From: Caulobacteraceae bacterium
GTDB taxonomy: Bacteria > Pseudomonadota > Alphaproteobacteria > Caulobacterales > Caulobacteraceae
Direction: 5' to 3'
DNA: 64,000 bases
Assembly: GCA_031291645.1 (NCBI GenBank)
Contig: JARLIQ010000028.1
Coordinates: 1-64,000, forward strand
Shown here piece by piece: positions 27,192 through 36,468 of this stretch. The translations under genes were made by a program, and so were the position numbers. Each line of letters opens with the position of its first letter. Positions within the stretch are counted from its first letter, which is position 1. The notes beneath the pieces were generated by a model. The model was not told the DNA's origin, did no database searches, and saw only the letters and a list, made by a program, of their open reading frames with translations.

Positions 27192-29924
27192 TCAGCCTGG
27201 ATCGCGCGGCGGGGCCGTCATCCGCGCGGCGGCGGCCACGGCGTCGCGGCGGCTGGTGATGCCCAGCTTGGCGAAGATCCGCTTCATGTGGAACTTGATG
27301 GTGTTCTCGGTCAGGCCGAGGCGCCGGGCGATCAGCTTGTTCGAGGCGCCGTCCCGCAGATAGGCCACGATCTGGGCCTCGCGCTCGTTCAGGGCGTTGA
27401 CCTCGCGGCGGCCGAGGGCCAGGGCGCGCAGCACCGCGTCGGCGTGGCGGCGGGCCGGGACCGGCGCGGCCTCGTCGTCGGCGACCGCCTGGACCAGGGC
27501 CCGGACCGCATCGCCTTCCTCGGCGAAGACCGCCGTCGCCTGCTCGGGCGCGGCAGCGATCAGGGCGGCTTCCATCTGGGCGCGGGCGTCCGCCGTCTCG
27601 CCCTGGGCGGCGCGTGCGAGCGCCTTGAGGATGCGGCCCTTGACCTGGGTGCGCAGCCGCCCGCCGTGTTCGCCGGCGGCGACCAGGGCCTCGGCCTCGG
27701 CCAGCGCCGCGTCCGGCCGCTCGTCTGCGAGGGCCCAGAGCGCCAGGGCGGTCGCGGCCGCGTCGGCGAGCCGCCAGGGCTGCCGTGCGGCGGCCGCGCG
27801 GCTGGCCTGGACCTGGGCGATGGCCGCGCGGGCCTGGGCCGTCTCGCCGGCGCGGATCAGCCAGGCGGCCCGGACCGCGTCCAGCAGCGCCTCGGCGTGG
27901 CGCACGCCCATCGCCCGGATGCGCGCCCCGGCCCGTTCGACGAACCGGTCGAGCTCGGCCGCGCCGCCGCGCCGGTAGGCCACCTCGGCCATCACCGGAT
28001 GGGCGATGGCGTAGGGCTCGAACCAGGTCTCGGCCTCGCCGAGCTGTTCCAGCCCCTCGCGCAGGCCCTCGGCAGCGTCCTCGACGAAGCGGCGCTCGTA
28101 GTCGCTGGCCGCGCCCGCCAGCCTGGCCATGGCTAGCATCGGCAGGTCGCTGGCCAGGTCGCCCAGCCTGAACCGCCGCATGGTCGCGGCCAGGTCGGCG
28201 GCGCGGCGGTAGGCGCCCTCGGCCAGGGCCAGGAAGGACTCGTGGTTCGGCAGCCAGAAGTCGGCGAACCGCGTGACGCCGCTGCCCGCATAGATCGCCT
28301 TGCTGCGCGCCAGGGCCTCGCGCGAGGCGGCCAGCTCGCCGCGCTGCTCGAGGATGACGATCATGATGTTCTCGCTCCAGGCCCACATCAGCGCGTCGTC
28401 CGGCGCGCTGGCCCGGATCGCCGCGGTCAGCGGCGCGTCGTCGACCTCAGGCCCGTCGATATAGCCGCCGATCAGCAGCTCCAGCGCGCGGGCCTCGACC
28501 TGGAAGGCGGCGGTATGGCCGTGCGGGTCGAGCGCGAAGTCGCCGGTCTCCGCGCGCACGGCCTCCAGCATTGCCCGACCTACGAGGAAGAAGCCGGACT
28601 TGAAGGCGACCAGCGCCGCCATCAGCCGCAGCCTCGGGTGGGCCGCGACCTGCTCGGGCGACAGGCCGCGCAGGATCGCGCGCAGCTCGCCGATCCCGGC
28701 GTCGAGGAAGACGTGCAGCGGCCGCAGGTCGGCGAGGAGCCGGGTCAGGAAGGCCGGGTCGGCCGCCGCCTGGGCGTGGGCGACGGCGTCCGGATAGCGG
28801 CGCGTCTGTTCGAACCACAGGGCCGCGCGGCGGTGCAGCTCGTGGGCGTGGGCGGCGGACAACTCGGCCCGGCCGCGGGCGTAGTCGACCAGCAGCGGGT
28901 GGATGCGGTAGCTCGGCTCGGCGGGATCGGCCCCACGTTCGACGAGTCCTGGCAGGGCGGCGCCCAGCTGGTCGAGCAGCAGGCCGCTGTCCTCGCGCCC
29001 GCGGACGTGGTCGACCAGGGCCGGCTCGACCTCGCTGAAGATCGACAGGTCGACCAGCAGCCGCTGGTGTTCGGGCTCCAGGGTGGCGAACACCTGCTCG
29101 GCCAGATAGTCGGCGACGTCGCCCGAGCGGCCGCTGAAGAGGGCCGAGAGGCCGTCCGCCCCGCCGGTCCGCTCGCGCCAGAGCCGGAACAGTTCGACCG
29201 CCACCGGCCAGCCCTCGGTCCGCTCCGCGATCACCGCCAGGTCCGGGCTGTCGGCGTCCAGCGCCAGAAGGGCGGTGATCTCGTCCGGCCCAAAGCGCAG
29301 TTCGGCGGTGTCGATGGTCCGCACCGCGCCCTGGGCGATCAGGGCGGAGACCGCCAGCCGTGGCTTGCGCCGTGCGCTCAGGGCGACGTGGACCCGTTCG
29401 GGGGCGGTCTCGACCAGAGCCTGGATCAGGGCGTTGGTCGCCGCCGTCTCGGCCCGGTCGAAGCCGTCGACGATCAGCACCACGTCGGTCTCGGCGAGCT
29501 CCAGCGCCAGGAGGATGGCGTCGAGCGCTATGGCCGGATCGGCGTCCAGGCTGTCCAGAAGGCCGGTCGCGGTCATGTCGACGCCGGCCCGGTGCAGGGC
29601 GCTCGCCAGCATGTGCAGGAAGGCGGACGGCTCGCGCTCGCGCTCGACCGCGGAATACCAGGCGACCTTGATCCCCGCGGCCAGCAGCCGCTCGCGCCAT
29701 TGGGCCAGGGCGGTGGTCTTGCCGGCGCCGGGCGGACCGACGAGCTGGGTCAGCCGGCCGGCCCGGGCGACGTCCAGCGAGCGCAGCACCAGGGTCCGCT
29801 CGATCTGGCGGGTTCGGGTGCGGCCGGGGGCGAGGCGGGCGGTCTCCAGCGGACTGCGGCGCCGCGCGGTGGCCGCCGTCGTCTCCGGTCCGGTGGTCGG
29901 CTTTTCGGGAGCCCCCTGGTCCAT
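27192..29924 (-). CDS. MalT-like LuxR-family ATP-dependent regulator (LAL type)
   Basis: The 910-residue protein has the architecture of MalT/LAL regulators. An N-terminal STAND/AAA-like ATPase starts with LTQLVGPPGAGKTTALAQW (Walker A, about residues 60-75) and has TDVVLIVDGFDRAE (Walker B, about 150). The middle is a long alpha-helical, TPR-like region. The C-terminal LuxR helix-turn-helix reads LNEREAQIVAYLRDGASNKLIARRLGLTENTIKFHMKRIFAKLG. Such proteins bind a ligand, oligomerise with ATP and activate transcription. A strong AAGGAGG precedes the ATG. Position next to the receptor-hydantoinase genes suggests it controls that cluster. Confidence 0.9.
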   Translation of the reverse strand: MDQGAPEKPTTGPETTAATARRRSPLETARLAPGRTRTRQIERTLVLRSLDVARAGRLTQLVGPPGAGKTTALAQWRERLLAAGIKVAWYSAVEREREPSAFLHMLASALHRAGVDMTATGLLDSLDADPAIALDAILLALELAETDVVLIVDGFDRAETAATNALIQALVETAPERVHVALSARRKPRLAVSALIAQGAVRTIDTAELRFGPDEITALLALDADSPDLAVIAERTEGWPVAVELFRLWRERTGGADGLSALFSGRSGDVADYLAEQVFATLEPEHQRLLVDLSIFSEVEPALVDHVRGREDSGLLLDQLGAALPGLVERGADPAEPSYRIHPLLVDYARGRAELSAAHAHELHRRAALWFEQTRRYPDAVAHAQAAADPAFLTRLLADLRPLHVFLDAGIGELRAILRGLSPEQVAAHPRLRLMAALVAFKSGFFLVGRAMLEAVRAETGDFALDPHGHTAAFQVEARALELLIGGYIDGPEVDDAPLTAAIRASAPDDALMWAWSENIMIVILEQRGELAASREALARSKAIYAGSGVTRFADFWLPNHESFLALAEGAYRRAADLAATMRRFRLGDLASDLPMLAMARLAGAASDYERRFVEDAAEGLREGLEQLGEAETWFEPYAIAHPVMAEVAYRRGGAAELDRFVERAGARIRAMGVRHAEALLDAVRAAWLIRAGETAQARAAIAQVQASRAAAARQPWRLADAAATALALWALADERPDAALAEAEALVAAGEHGGRLRTQVKGRILKALARAAQGETADARAQMEAALIAAAPEQATAVFAEEGDAVRALVQAVADDEAAPVPARRHADAVLRALALGRREVNALNEREAQIVAYLRDGASNKLIARRLGLTENTIKFHMKRIFAKLGITSRRDAVAAAARMTAPPRDPG

Positions 29925-30006
29925 GACCCTCCTTAGGGGAGCGAGCGCATCCGGCTCAAGGTTCCCAGGGTTGTAGCCGGTGGGCGTGTGGTCGCAGGCG
30001 CGGGGC

Positions 30007-31230
30007 TCAGGCCAGGGCGTTCTTGCACAATTCGCCCTCCCTGATGATCACCGCGAGACGGGCCGGATCCTCCAGCACCGCGATGTCGGCCAGGGGGTCG
30101 CCGTCGACCACCAGGATGTCGGCCAGGGCGCCGTCGGCGATCACGCCCAGTTCGCCGTCCTTCTTCAGGATGGCGGCGTTGACCGAGGTGGCCTGCTTCA
30201 GGATCTCGATCGGCTCGCAGACCTGGCGGCGCAGCGAGAATTCGCTCGACTGCAGCGGCATCAGCTCGCCCAGCAGGTCGGTGCCGAAGCCGATCTTCGC
30301 GCCGGCCTGGCGCAGGTGGTCGATGGCGGTCAGGGCGTGGCGCTCGACCTCGGCCAGCTTGTCCAGCGAGGCCTGCGGCAGGCCGAGCCTGGCGCCGGAC
30401 CGCTTGATCCCGTCCATGATCGCCAGGGTCGGCACGGCGAAGGCGTCGTGCGCCGCGATCTCGCGGGCGCCGTCGGCTTCGAGCAGGGTGGCGTGCTCGA
30501 TGGTCCGAACGCCATTGCGCACACAGCGGATCGCCGCCTCGTTGGTGTGGGCGTGGGCCATGACGTAGGCCCGGCGGGTGGCCGCCTCCTCGACCGCGAC
30601 CCGGATCTCCGCCTCGCAGAACTGGTTCATCCAGATCGGATCGCTCGGCGACAGCACCCCGCCGGAGACGAACAGCTTGATCTGGCTGGCGCCCTGGCGG
30701 AGCTGTTCGCGCACCAGCTTGCGCATCTCGTCCGGCCCGTCGGCGATGACCGACAGCGAGCCGCAGTAGCCGCAGGCGCAGCCGTCGAAATGGTCCGGCG
30801 CGCGCATGTCGCCGTGGCCGCCGGTCTGGCTGAGCGCCAGGCCGGGGTAGAACAGCCGCGGCCCCTTGATCAGCCGCAGGCGCAGGCCGGCCGCCAGGGC
30901 CGCGTCGCCCCCCGCCGCGTCGCGCAGGCTGGTGAAGCCGCGCATCAAGGCGTCCTCCAGGATGCGCCGGGCGTGCAGGGCGCGAAGGGCGGGCGCCTGC
31001 CGGTCGATGGTCGCCGGATTGAGGTCCGAGCCATAGGCGTGGAAGTGGGCGTCGATCAGGCCGGGCATGACGAAGCGCCCGCCGAGGTCCAGCACCGGCG
31101 CGTCCGAGCCCGCGAACGGCCTGTCGGACACCTCGCGGATGCGGTCGCCCTCGACGAAGACGAAGGCCCGCTCGCGCACCACGTCCGAGACGCCGTCGAA
31201 CAGGCGGCCATTGGCCAGGATCAGCGCCAT
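30007..31230 (-). CDS. metal-dependent amidohydrolase (imidazolonepropionase/prolidase-like)
   Basis: The 407-residue protein starts at 31230 (MALILANGRLFDGV), with GCGAGG upstream; an ATG 45 bases earlier would add a non-homologous tail. Metal-site motifs are complete: GLIDAHFHAYG (HxH), QIKLFVSGG (bridging Lys), YVMAHAHTNEA and RTIEHATLLEA (His ligands), and IGFGTDLLGE (Asp). The C-terminal beta-sandwich returns with ADILVVDGDPLADI. Related enzymes hydrolyse dipeptides such as Xaa-Pro, imides or hydantoin-derived amides. An unusual Cys triplet, DGCACGYCGS, lies near residue 150. It belongs to the same strand block as the hydantoinase cluster. Confidence 0.85.
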   Translation of the reverse strand: MALILANGRLFDGVSDVVRERAFVFVEGDRIREVSDRPFAGSDAPVLDLGGRFVMPGLIDAHFHAYGSDLNPATIDRQAPALRALHARRILEDALMRGFTSLRDAAGGDAALAAGLRLRLIKGPRLFYPGLALSQTGGHGDMRAPDHFDGCACGYCGSLSVIADGPDEMRKLVREQLRQGASQIKLFVSGGVLSPSDPIWMNQFCEAEIRVAVEEAATRRAYVMAHAHTNEAAIRCVRNGVRTIEHATLLEADGAREIAAHDAFAVPTLAIMDGIKRSGARLGLPQASLDKLAEVERHALTAIDHLRQAGAKIGFGTDLLGELMPLQSSEFSLRRQVCEPIEILKQATSVNAAILKKDGELGVIADGALADILVVDGDPLADIAVLEDPARLAVIIREGELCKNALA

Positions 31231-31357
31231 TCGGAAAAGCCTCGCACCGCCCTGCGTACGGCCGCTCCAGCGCACGGCTTGGGTCAGCAGACCACGGGCG
31301 CCCGGACCCGCGAAAGCCCGCGGAGTGTGGCGGCGGCGGAAATTGGAGTAGCGGGCC

Positions 31358-32602
31358 TCAGCCGGCGGGTGGGCGGATCTCGCCCGCGGCCAGGCGCATC
31401 AGCAGCAGGGCCGAGAGCTGGGCCCGCTCGACCAGGCTGTCCGTGATCAGGAACTCGTCGCGCGAATGGATCGCCCCGCCGCGGGCGCCCAGGGTGTCGA
31501 CCACCGCCAGCCCCGCCTCGGCCAGGTTGTTGCCGTCGCAGCAGCCGCCCGTCGCCCGCCAGCCGATCGCCTGGCCGAGGTCCGCGCCGCAGCGGCGCAT
31601 GGCCTCGAACAGGGCCCGCGTCGCCGCGTCGAACGGCTTGGGCGGACGGGTGAAGCGGCCGTGCAGCTCCAGGGCCAGATCGCGGCGCGCGCCGACCTCG
31701 GCGGCCAGCCGAGCCAGCTCGGCCTCGATCCAGTGGCGGTCCTCATGGCTCGCGACCCGCGCCTCGAGCCGGCAGAGGGCGAGGTCCGGCACGACGTTGG
31801 TCGGCCCGCCGCCTTCGATCCGCGCGACGTTGACGCTCAGGCCCTCGCGCGCGCCGTTCAGGGCCGCGGCCAGGACCGCGAAATCCGCGGCGGCGACGAT
31901 GGCGTTGCGCCCGGCCTCGGGATTGCGTCCGGCGTGGGCCGAGACGCCCCGCGCGACCAGGGTGAAGGCCGCCAGCCCCTTGCGGGCGCCGGCCAGGAGG
32001 CCCTCGGGCGTGGTCGCGGGCTCGTACACCAGGCCGAGCTGGGCCCGCGACGCGGCTTCGGCCAGCAGAGGACCGGAGCCGAGCGAGGAGACCTCTTCGT
32101 CGGCGTTGATCACCACCTGGTAGCCCAGCCGCCCGGCCCACGGGCTGGCCTCCAGGGCTTCGAGCGCGGCGAGCATGATCATCAGCCCGCCCTTCATGTC
32201 CGCGACGCCCGGGCCGTTGATCACGCCCGGCCCGGTCCAGCGCACCGCCTGGAACGGGTCGTCGGCGGGAAAGACGGTGTCCATGTGGCCGACCAGCAGC
32301 ACCTGCAGCGCCGCCTCCGGACGGACCGCCAGGCGCAGGTTGCGGCCGCGCCGCAGGGGCGTCAGGCGTCCCTCGGCGTCGATCGCCTCGGCCGGCGCGG
32401 GCTCGATCAGGCCCGGCTCGGCGCCCAGCCGGGCGAAGGCCGCCGCAAGCGCCCCGGCCATCCGCTCCAGGCCGGGAAGGTTGGTCGAGCCGCTGTTGAT
32501 CCGCGACCAGCCGATCACGGTCTCGATCATCTCGTCCCGGCGGCCCGCGATCGGCGCCAGGGCGCCGGCTTCCTCGCGGCTGATGGTGTCGGTGAGGGGC
32601 AT
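31358..32602 (-). CDS. M20-family metallopeptidase (carboxypeptidase G2/glutamate carboxypeptidase-like)
   Basis: The protein has 414 residues from the ATG at 32602. The zinc ligands of M20 enzymes are visible in order: LVGHMDTVFPADD (His, Asp), VADMKGGLMIML (Asp), INADEEVSSLGSGP (catalytic and metal Glu), LVYEPATT and GGAIHSRDEF (final His). No signal peptide is evident at this start, so it should act in the cytoplasm. Members cleave C-terminal Glu, acyl or carbamoyl groups from amino acids. Near a hydantoinase and a DUF917 gene, hydrolysis of an N-carbamoyl or N-acyl amino acid is plausible but not proven. Confidence 0.85.
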   Translation of the reverse strand: MPLTDTISREEAGALAPIAGRRDEMIETVIGWSRINSGSTNLPGLERMAGALAAAFARLGAEPGLIEPAPAEAIDAEGRLTPLRRGRNLRLAVRPEAALQVLLVGHMDTVFPADDPFQAVRWTGPGVINGPGVADMKGGLMIMLAALEALEASPWAGRLGYQVVINADEEVSSLGSGPLLAEAASRAQLGLVYEPATTPEGLLAGARKGLAAFTLVARGVSAHAGRNPEAGRNAIVAAADFAVLAAALNGAREGLSVNVARIEGGGPTNVVPDLALCRLEARVASHEDRHWIEAELARLAAEVGARRDLALELHGRFTRPPKPFDAATRALFEAMRRCGADLGQAIGWRATGGCCDGNNLAEAGLAVVDTLGARGGAIHSRDEFLITDSLVERAQLSALLLMRLAAGEIRPPAG

Positions 32603-32907
32603 GGCGCGGTTCCGGTTCGCGTCCAGCTTCCCGTATTCCGGCAAGAATGTCCGCTCGAATGCCGCTGCGGGGGCCAAAGCCCCTGCGGGCGGGGAGCGCC
32701 CGGACGAAAGAATATGCGGCGGCGAAAGACCGGGGGCGCCGTGCGGCGGGCCGCGCCGAAGGCGCTCCGCCCGTGGCTCGAGACAGGACGGCTCCATGCG
32801 CGCCCGCACCGCCCTGTTTGAGGCGGCAAAGGTCGGGCCGCGACCATCTCCGGCTTTTTATGTAGGAAATCTTTGTAGTTTAGCTTCATATATGCCATAG
32901 CGGCCGG
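32603..32907. other. 305-bp intergenic region between M20 and MarR genes
   Basis: This divergent gap is GC-rich except for an AT-rich stretch at about 32857-32895, just upstream of the MarR gene. That stretch has a TGTAG direct repeat (32861-32865 and 32874-32878) and is a plausible MarR operator/promoter, but no clean dyad or -10/-35 pair could be assigned. No RNA gene was recognised. Confidence 0.4.
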
Positions 32908-33366
32908 ATGAAGCCGGAAGCCGCCGATTCTGAAAGCGCCGACCTCGACGCCGCCGCCCTGGCCGCGGAGCTTCACATAGTGGCCGGTGCGCTTAAGCGG
33001 CGCCTCCGCGAGCAAGGCGACCTCGGCGACCTGACGTCAGCCCAAAAGTCCGTGCTCCTGCGGCTGGAACGCGACGGGCCGGCGACCGGGAGCGCGTTGG
33101 CGCGGGCCGAGGCCATGCGGCCGCAATCGATGGGCGCGATCATCGCGGCCCTGGAGGCGGCCGGCTATGTGGCGGGCGCGCCCGATCCTTCGGATGGGCG
33201 CCAGACCATCATCTCGCTCACCGATCATTTCCGTACCTGGGTGGCCGCGGCGCGTGCGGCCCGGAAGGACTGGCTGCTTCGCGCCTTGCAGGCGCGACTG
33301 ACGGCGCAGGAACAGCGTCAGCTCGCCGGCGCCGTGGACCTCCTCAAACGCCTCCTCGACTCCTAG
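32908..33366 (+). CDS. MarR-family transcriptional regulator
   Basis: This 152-residue protein has a winged helix-turn-helix of the MarR type: LTSAQKSVLLRLERDGPATGSALARAEAMRPQSMGAIIAALEAAGYV, followed by the wing DPSDGRQTIISLT. It starts an apparent operon with the isochorismatase-fold gene (18 bp gap) and the DHA2 exporter gene (4-bp overlap). MarR proteins usually repress such an adjacent efflux operon and respond to small aromatic ligands. The ribosome site before the ATG is weak. Confidence 0.88.
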   Translation: MKPEAADSESADLDAAALAAELHIVAGALKRRLREQGDLGDLTSAQKSVLLRLERDGPATGSALARAEAMRPQSMGAIIAALEAAGYVAGAPDPSDGRQTIISLTDHFRTWVAAARAARKDWLLRALQARLTAQEQRQLAGAVDLLKRLLDS

Positions 33367-33384
33367 CGACCACAGGGCCCACCC

Positions 33385-33942
33385 ATGACCGTCACCACGC
33401 TCGACCCGAAGACCGCGCTCGTCGTCATCGACCTGCAGAAGGGCATCATCGGCTTTCCGACCGTCCATCCCATCGCCGGCGTCCTGGCCTCCGCCGCGGC
33501 CCTGGCCGCCGCGTTCCGTCGCCGCGGCCTGCCGGTGGTGCTGGTCAATGTCACGGGCGTCGCGCCGGGCCGGACCGAACAAGGCCACAGCCTGGAAGGC
33601 CTGCCGGCGGATTGGGCTGATCTCGCGCCCGAGCTGAACACCCAGCCCGACGACCTGCTGGTGACCAAGAAGACGTGGGGCGCCTTCACCAACACCGACC
33701 TGGCGGCGCGGCTGAAGGCTCTTGGCGTAACCCAACTGGTGCTCGCCGGCGTCGCCACCAGCTTCGGCGTGGAGTCGACCGCCCGCCATGCCTATGAACT
33801 GGGGTTCAACGTCACCCTGGCGCTCGACGCCATGACGGATCTGAGCCTTGAGGCGCACGACAACAGCGTCGAGCGGATATTTCCGCGACTGGGCGAAACG
33901 GGTTCCACCCAGGACATCATCGACCTCCTCGATCGCGTATGA
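33385..33942 (+). CDS. isochorismatase-fold protein with Gly in the nucleophile position
   Basis: The 185-residue protein has the isochorismatase-like fold. Asp16 in VVIDLQKGI and Lys95/96 in VTKKTWGAF match the conserved acid and base, and VLAGVATSFGVESTAR provides the third position. In cysteine hydrolases this last motif has Cys; here residue 128 is Gly, as in true isochorismatases such as EntB. A cysteine-dependent nicotinamidase or amidase reaction is therefore unlikely. It sits in an operon with a MarR regulator and an exporter, overlapping the latter by ATGA. Substrate unknown. Confidence 0.82.
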   Translation: MTVTTLDPKTALVVIDLQKGIIGFPTVHPIAGVLASAAALAAAFRRRGLPVVLVNVTGVAPGRTEQGHSLEGLPADWADLAPELNTQPDDLLVTKKTWGAFTNTDLAARLKALGVTQLVLAGVATSFGVESTARHAYELGFNVTLALDAMTDLSLEAHDNSVERIFPRLGETGSTQDIIDLLDRV

Positions 33943-35405
33943 GTTCGCCATCGAAGGACAGCGGCCCGGCGCCGGCCGCTGGCGTCGACCGAGCCGATCG
34001 GCTCGGTCCCGACGTCTGGAAAGTGGTCTGCGTTGCGGCCATCGGCTCCTTCATGGCGCAGCTCGACGCCACGGTCGTCAATGTGTCTCTCGCCAGCCTT
34101 GCGGCCGATCTGCACGTCAGCCTTTCGGCGATCCAGTGGGTGACGAGCGGCTATCTGCTGGCGCTGGCCTTGATGCTCCCGCTGAACGGCTGGCTCGTCG
34201 ACCGCATCGGCGCCAAGGCCCTCTATCTCTGGTGCTTCGCGGCCTTCACCCTCTCGTCGGCCCTGTGCGGCCTGGCCTGGTCCGCCAATTCGCTGATTGT
34301 CTTCCGTGTCCTCCAGGGCATGAGCGGCGGACTGCTGGCGCCCATGACCCAGATGATGATCGCCCGCGTCGCCGGCAAACATATGGCGCAGGTGGTCGGC
34401 GTCGCCGCCCTGCCGGTCCTGCTGGCGCCGCTCCTGGGCCCCGTCGTCGCCGGCGCCATCCTCCAGTTCGCGTCCTGGCGCTGGCTCTTCCTCATCAACC
34501 TGCCGGTCGGCGTCCTGGCGCTGGCGCTGGCGGCGGCGTTCCTGCCCAGCGGTCGGGAGGAGACCCGGTCGCGCGGCCTCGACCTGCTCGGGTTGGCCCT
34601 CTTGTCGCCGGGGCTGGTGCTGTTCCTCTACGGTTCGGACCATCTGGGGAAGCGGATCGGCGTCGCGGCCCTGGCCGCCTCGATCGTCATGTTCGCGCTG
34701 TTCTACCGGACGGCGCGGGCCAAGGGCGACGCGGCGCTGATCGACCTTCGGCTGCTCAAGGGCAAGGTGTTCTCCGCCTCGATCGCCGTCATGTTCATGG
34801 CCAACGGCATTTCCTTCGCCGGCCAGATGCTGATTCCGATCTATCTGGTCCGCGCCTGCGGCCTGTCGCCAAGCCGGACCGGCTGGCTGCTGGCGCCGCT
34901 GGGGTTGGGCATGATGTGCACCTATCCCTTCATGGGCCGTCTCACCAAGTGGTTCGGCGTCCGCAAGCTCGCAGCCTGCGGCGCGCTCCTGGCCCTGGCC
35001 GGGACCCTGCCGTTCATCGTCCTGGCCCGGCACGGCCTCGTCGTCGCCGTCCTGGCCGCGAGCCTCTTCATTCGCGGTGTTGGCCTCAGCGCGATCGGCG
35101 TTCCGTCGATGTCCTCGGCCTATGCGTCGGTGGCGCGCCGGGACCTGCCGATGGCGACGACCGCCATGAACATCGTTCAGCGCCTGGGCGGCCCGACCTT
35201 GACGACGCTCTGCGCGACCTTCCTTGGATGGCGCCTGTCGGCGACGCCCGATACGGCGCCCATCTCAGGCGCCTTCAGTGCGGCGTTCGTCCTGCTCTGC
35301 GCGCTGCACGCTCTGCTGTTCCTCGCCACCCTTCGGCTGCCCTGGCTGGTTCCTGTCGCAGGACCCGCGCCGCCATCGCCGCCGATGGACCGGGAGCCCG
35401 CCTAA
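33939..35405 (+). CDS. DHA2-family (EmrB/QacA-type) MFS drug exporter
   Basis: The 488-residue protein has 14 hydrophobic segments. Helix 1 reads VCVAAIGSFMAQLDATVVNVSLASLAADL, the classic DHA2 motif D1 region, then IQWVTSGYLLALALMLPLNGWLVDRIGAKALYL and the helix 4-5 motif FRVLQGMSGGLLAPMTQMMI. The family exports drugs and dyes by proton antiport. The start overlaps the isochorismatase-fold gene by 4 bp. Control by the upstream MarR protein is likely. Confidence 0.9.
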   Translation: MSSPSKDSGPAPAAGVDRADRLGPDVWKVVCVAAIGSFMAQLDATVVNVSLASLAADLHVSLSAIQWVTSGYLLALALMLPLNGWLVDRIGAKALYLWCFAAFTLSSALCGLAWSANSLIVFRVLQGMSGGLLAPMTQMMIARVAGKHMAQVVGVAALPVLLAPLLGPVVAGAILQFASWRWLFLINLPVGVLALALAAAFLPSGREETRSRGLDLLGLALLSPGLVLFLYGSDHLGKRIGVAALAASIVMFALFYRTARAKGDAALIDLRLLKGKVFSASIAVMFMANGISFAGQMLIPIYLVRACGLSPSRTGWLLAPLGLGMMCTYPFMGRLTKWFGVRKLAACGALLALAGTLPFIVLARHGLVVAVLAASLFIRGVGLSAIGVPSMSSAYASVARRDLPMATTAMNIVQRLGGPTLTTLCATFLGWRLSATPDTAPISGAFSAAFVLLCALHALLFLATLRLPWLVPVAGPAPPSPPMDREPA

Positions 35406-35489
35406 AGACGATCAGGCCGCGGCCGCCGGACCCGTGCGCATCGCCGACGCCCCCACGCCCGGTCCGGCGTGGGGGAATCCGGGCCAGTC

Positions 35490-36398
35490 TCAGGCCGCCT
35501 TCGCCTGAGGACGGGTCGTGCTGCTGCGGCCGTCGACCGAGACCGGCACGTCGCCGTCGATCGTCACTCGGCGCATCACCCGGGTCTGGTCGCCGTAGTC
35601 GTCAAGCGCGCGGTGCTGGGTCGCGCGGTTGTCCCAGACGGCCACGTCGCCCGCCCGCCAGCGCCAGCGGACCGTGTTCTCGAGCCGGGTCACATAGCCT
35701 TGCAGCAGCGAGAACAGGTGATTGGAGGCCTCGGTCCCGTAGCCCTTCAGCCGGCGCACGAAATGGCCCAGCACCAGGGTGCGCTCGCCGGTTTCCGGAT
35801 GCACCCGCACCACCGGGTGGTCGGTCTCGTAGACCGTCGAGACGAAGACCTCGCGGTAGCGGCGGGCCGCCTCGTCCGAGACGTCCGGCTTGGCGCCGGC
35901 GTAGTCGTAGAGGTTGGAGTGGGTGGCCCAGAGGTTGTCGGCCAGGGTCTTCAACTCGTCCGGCAGGTCGAGGTAGGCCTGGGCGGTGTTGGCCCAGACC
36001 GTGTCGCCGCCGATCTCCGGAGAGATCACCGCGCGCAGCACCGAAGCCTGCGGATAGGCCTGGGCGAAGGTCACGTCGGTGTGCCAGCTCGACGCGCGGC
36101 CGCGCGCGCCGTCGAGTTCGAGGATGTAGCGGCTGCCTTCCAGCACCGGCACCGTCGGGTGGGCGACCGGGGCGCCCAGGAGGGCGGCGAAGCCTTCCTG
36201 GTCCGCGTCGCTCAGGTGTTCCTGGCCGCGGAAGAAGATGACCTTGTGCTTGAGCAGCGCCTGGCGGATCGCCAGCACGGTCGGCTCGGACAGGTCGGGC
36301 GACAGGCGCACGCCCTCGATTTCCGCCCCGATCCGTCCGGCGACCGGCTGGATGGCCAGCTCGACGTCGAGGGCGCTCAGATGTCCGTCAGCACTCAT
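35490..36398 (-). CDS. TauD/TfdA-family 2-oxoglutarate/Fe(II) dioxygenase
   Basis: This 302-residue protein has the Fe(II) ligands of the TauD family: [14 protein letters not shown] (His-X-Asp) and [25 protein letters not shown] (distal His and the 2-oxoglutarate-binding Arg). [16 protein letters not shown] and the N-terminal [18 protein letters not shown] are also family features. Members hydroxylate taurine, alkyl sulfates or phenoxyacetates so that sulfite, sulfate or phenol is released. Substrate unknown. The AAAGGA upstream of the ATG is a normal ribosome site. A GPH-type permease gene lies upstream on the same strand with a 70-bp gap. Confidence 0.88.
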   Translation of the reverse strand: MSADGHLSALDVELAIQPVAGRIGAEIEGVRLSPDLSEPTVLAIRQALLKHKVIFFRGQEHLSDADQEGFAALLGAPVAHPTVPVLEGSRYILELDGARGRASSWHTDVTFAQAYPQASVLRAVISPEIGGDTVWANTAQAYLDLPDELKTLADNLWATHSNLYDYAGAKPDVSDEAARRYREVFVSTVYETDHPVVRVHPETGERTLVLGHFVRRLKGYGTEASNHLFSLLQGYVTRLENTVRWRWRAGDVAVWDNRATQHRALDDYGDQTRVMRRVTIDGDVPVSVDGRSSTTRPQAKAA

Positions 36399-36468
36399 GG
36401 GTTTGGTCCTTTCTCGGTGCCCCGCAGGGCGGTTCTGGCCCGTCGGGGGCCGGTCTTCGGGGAGGCGG

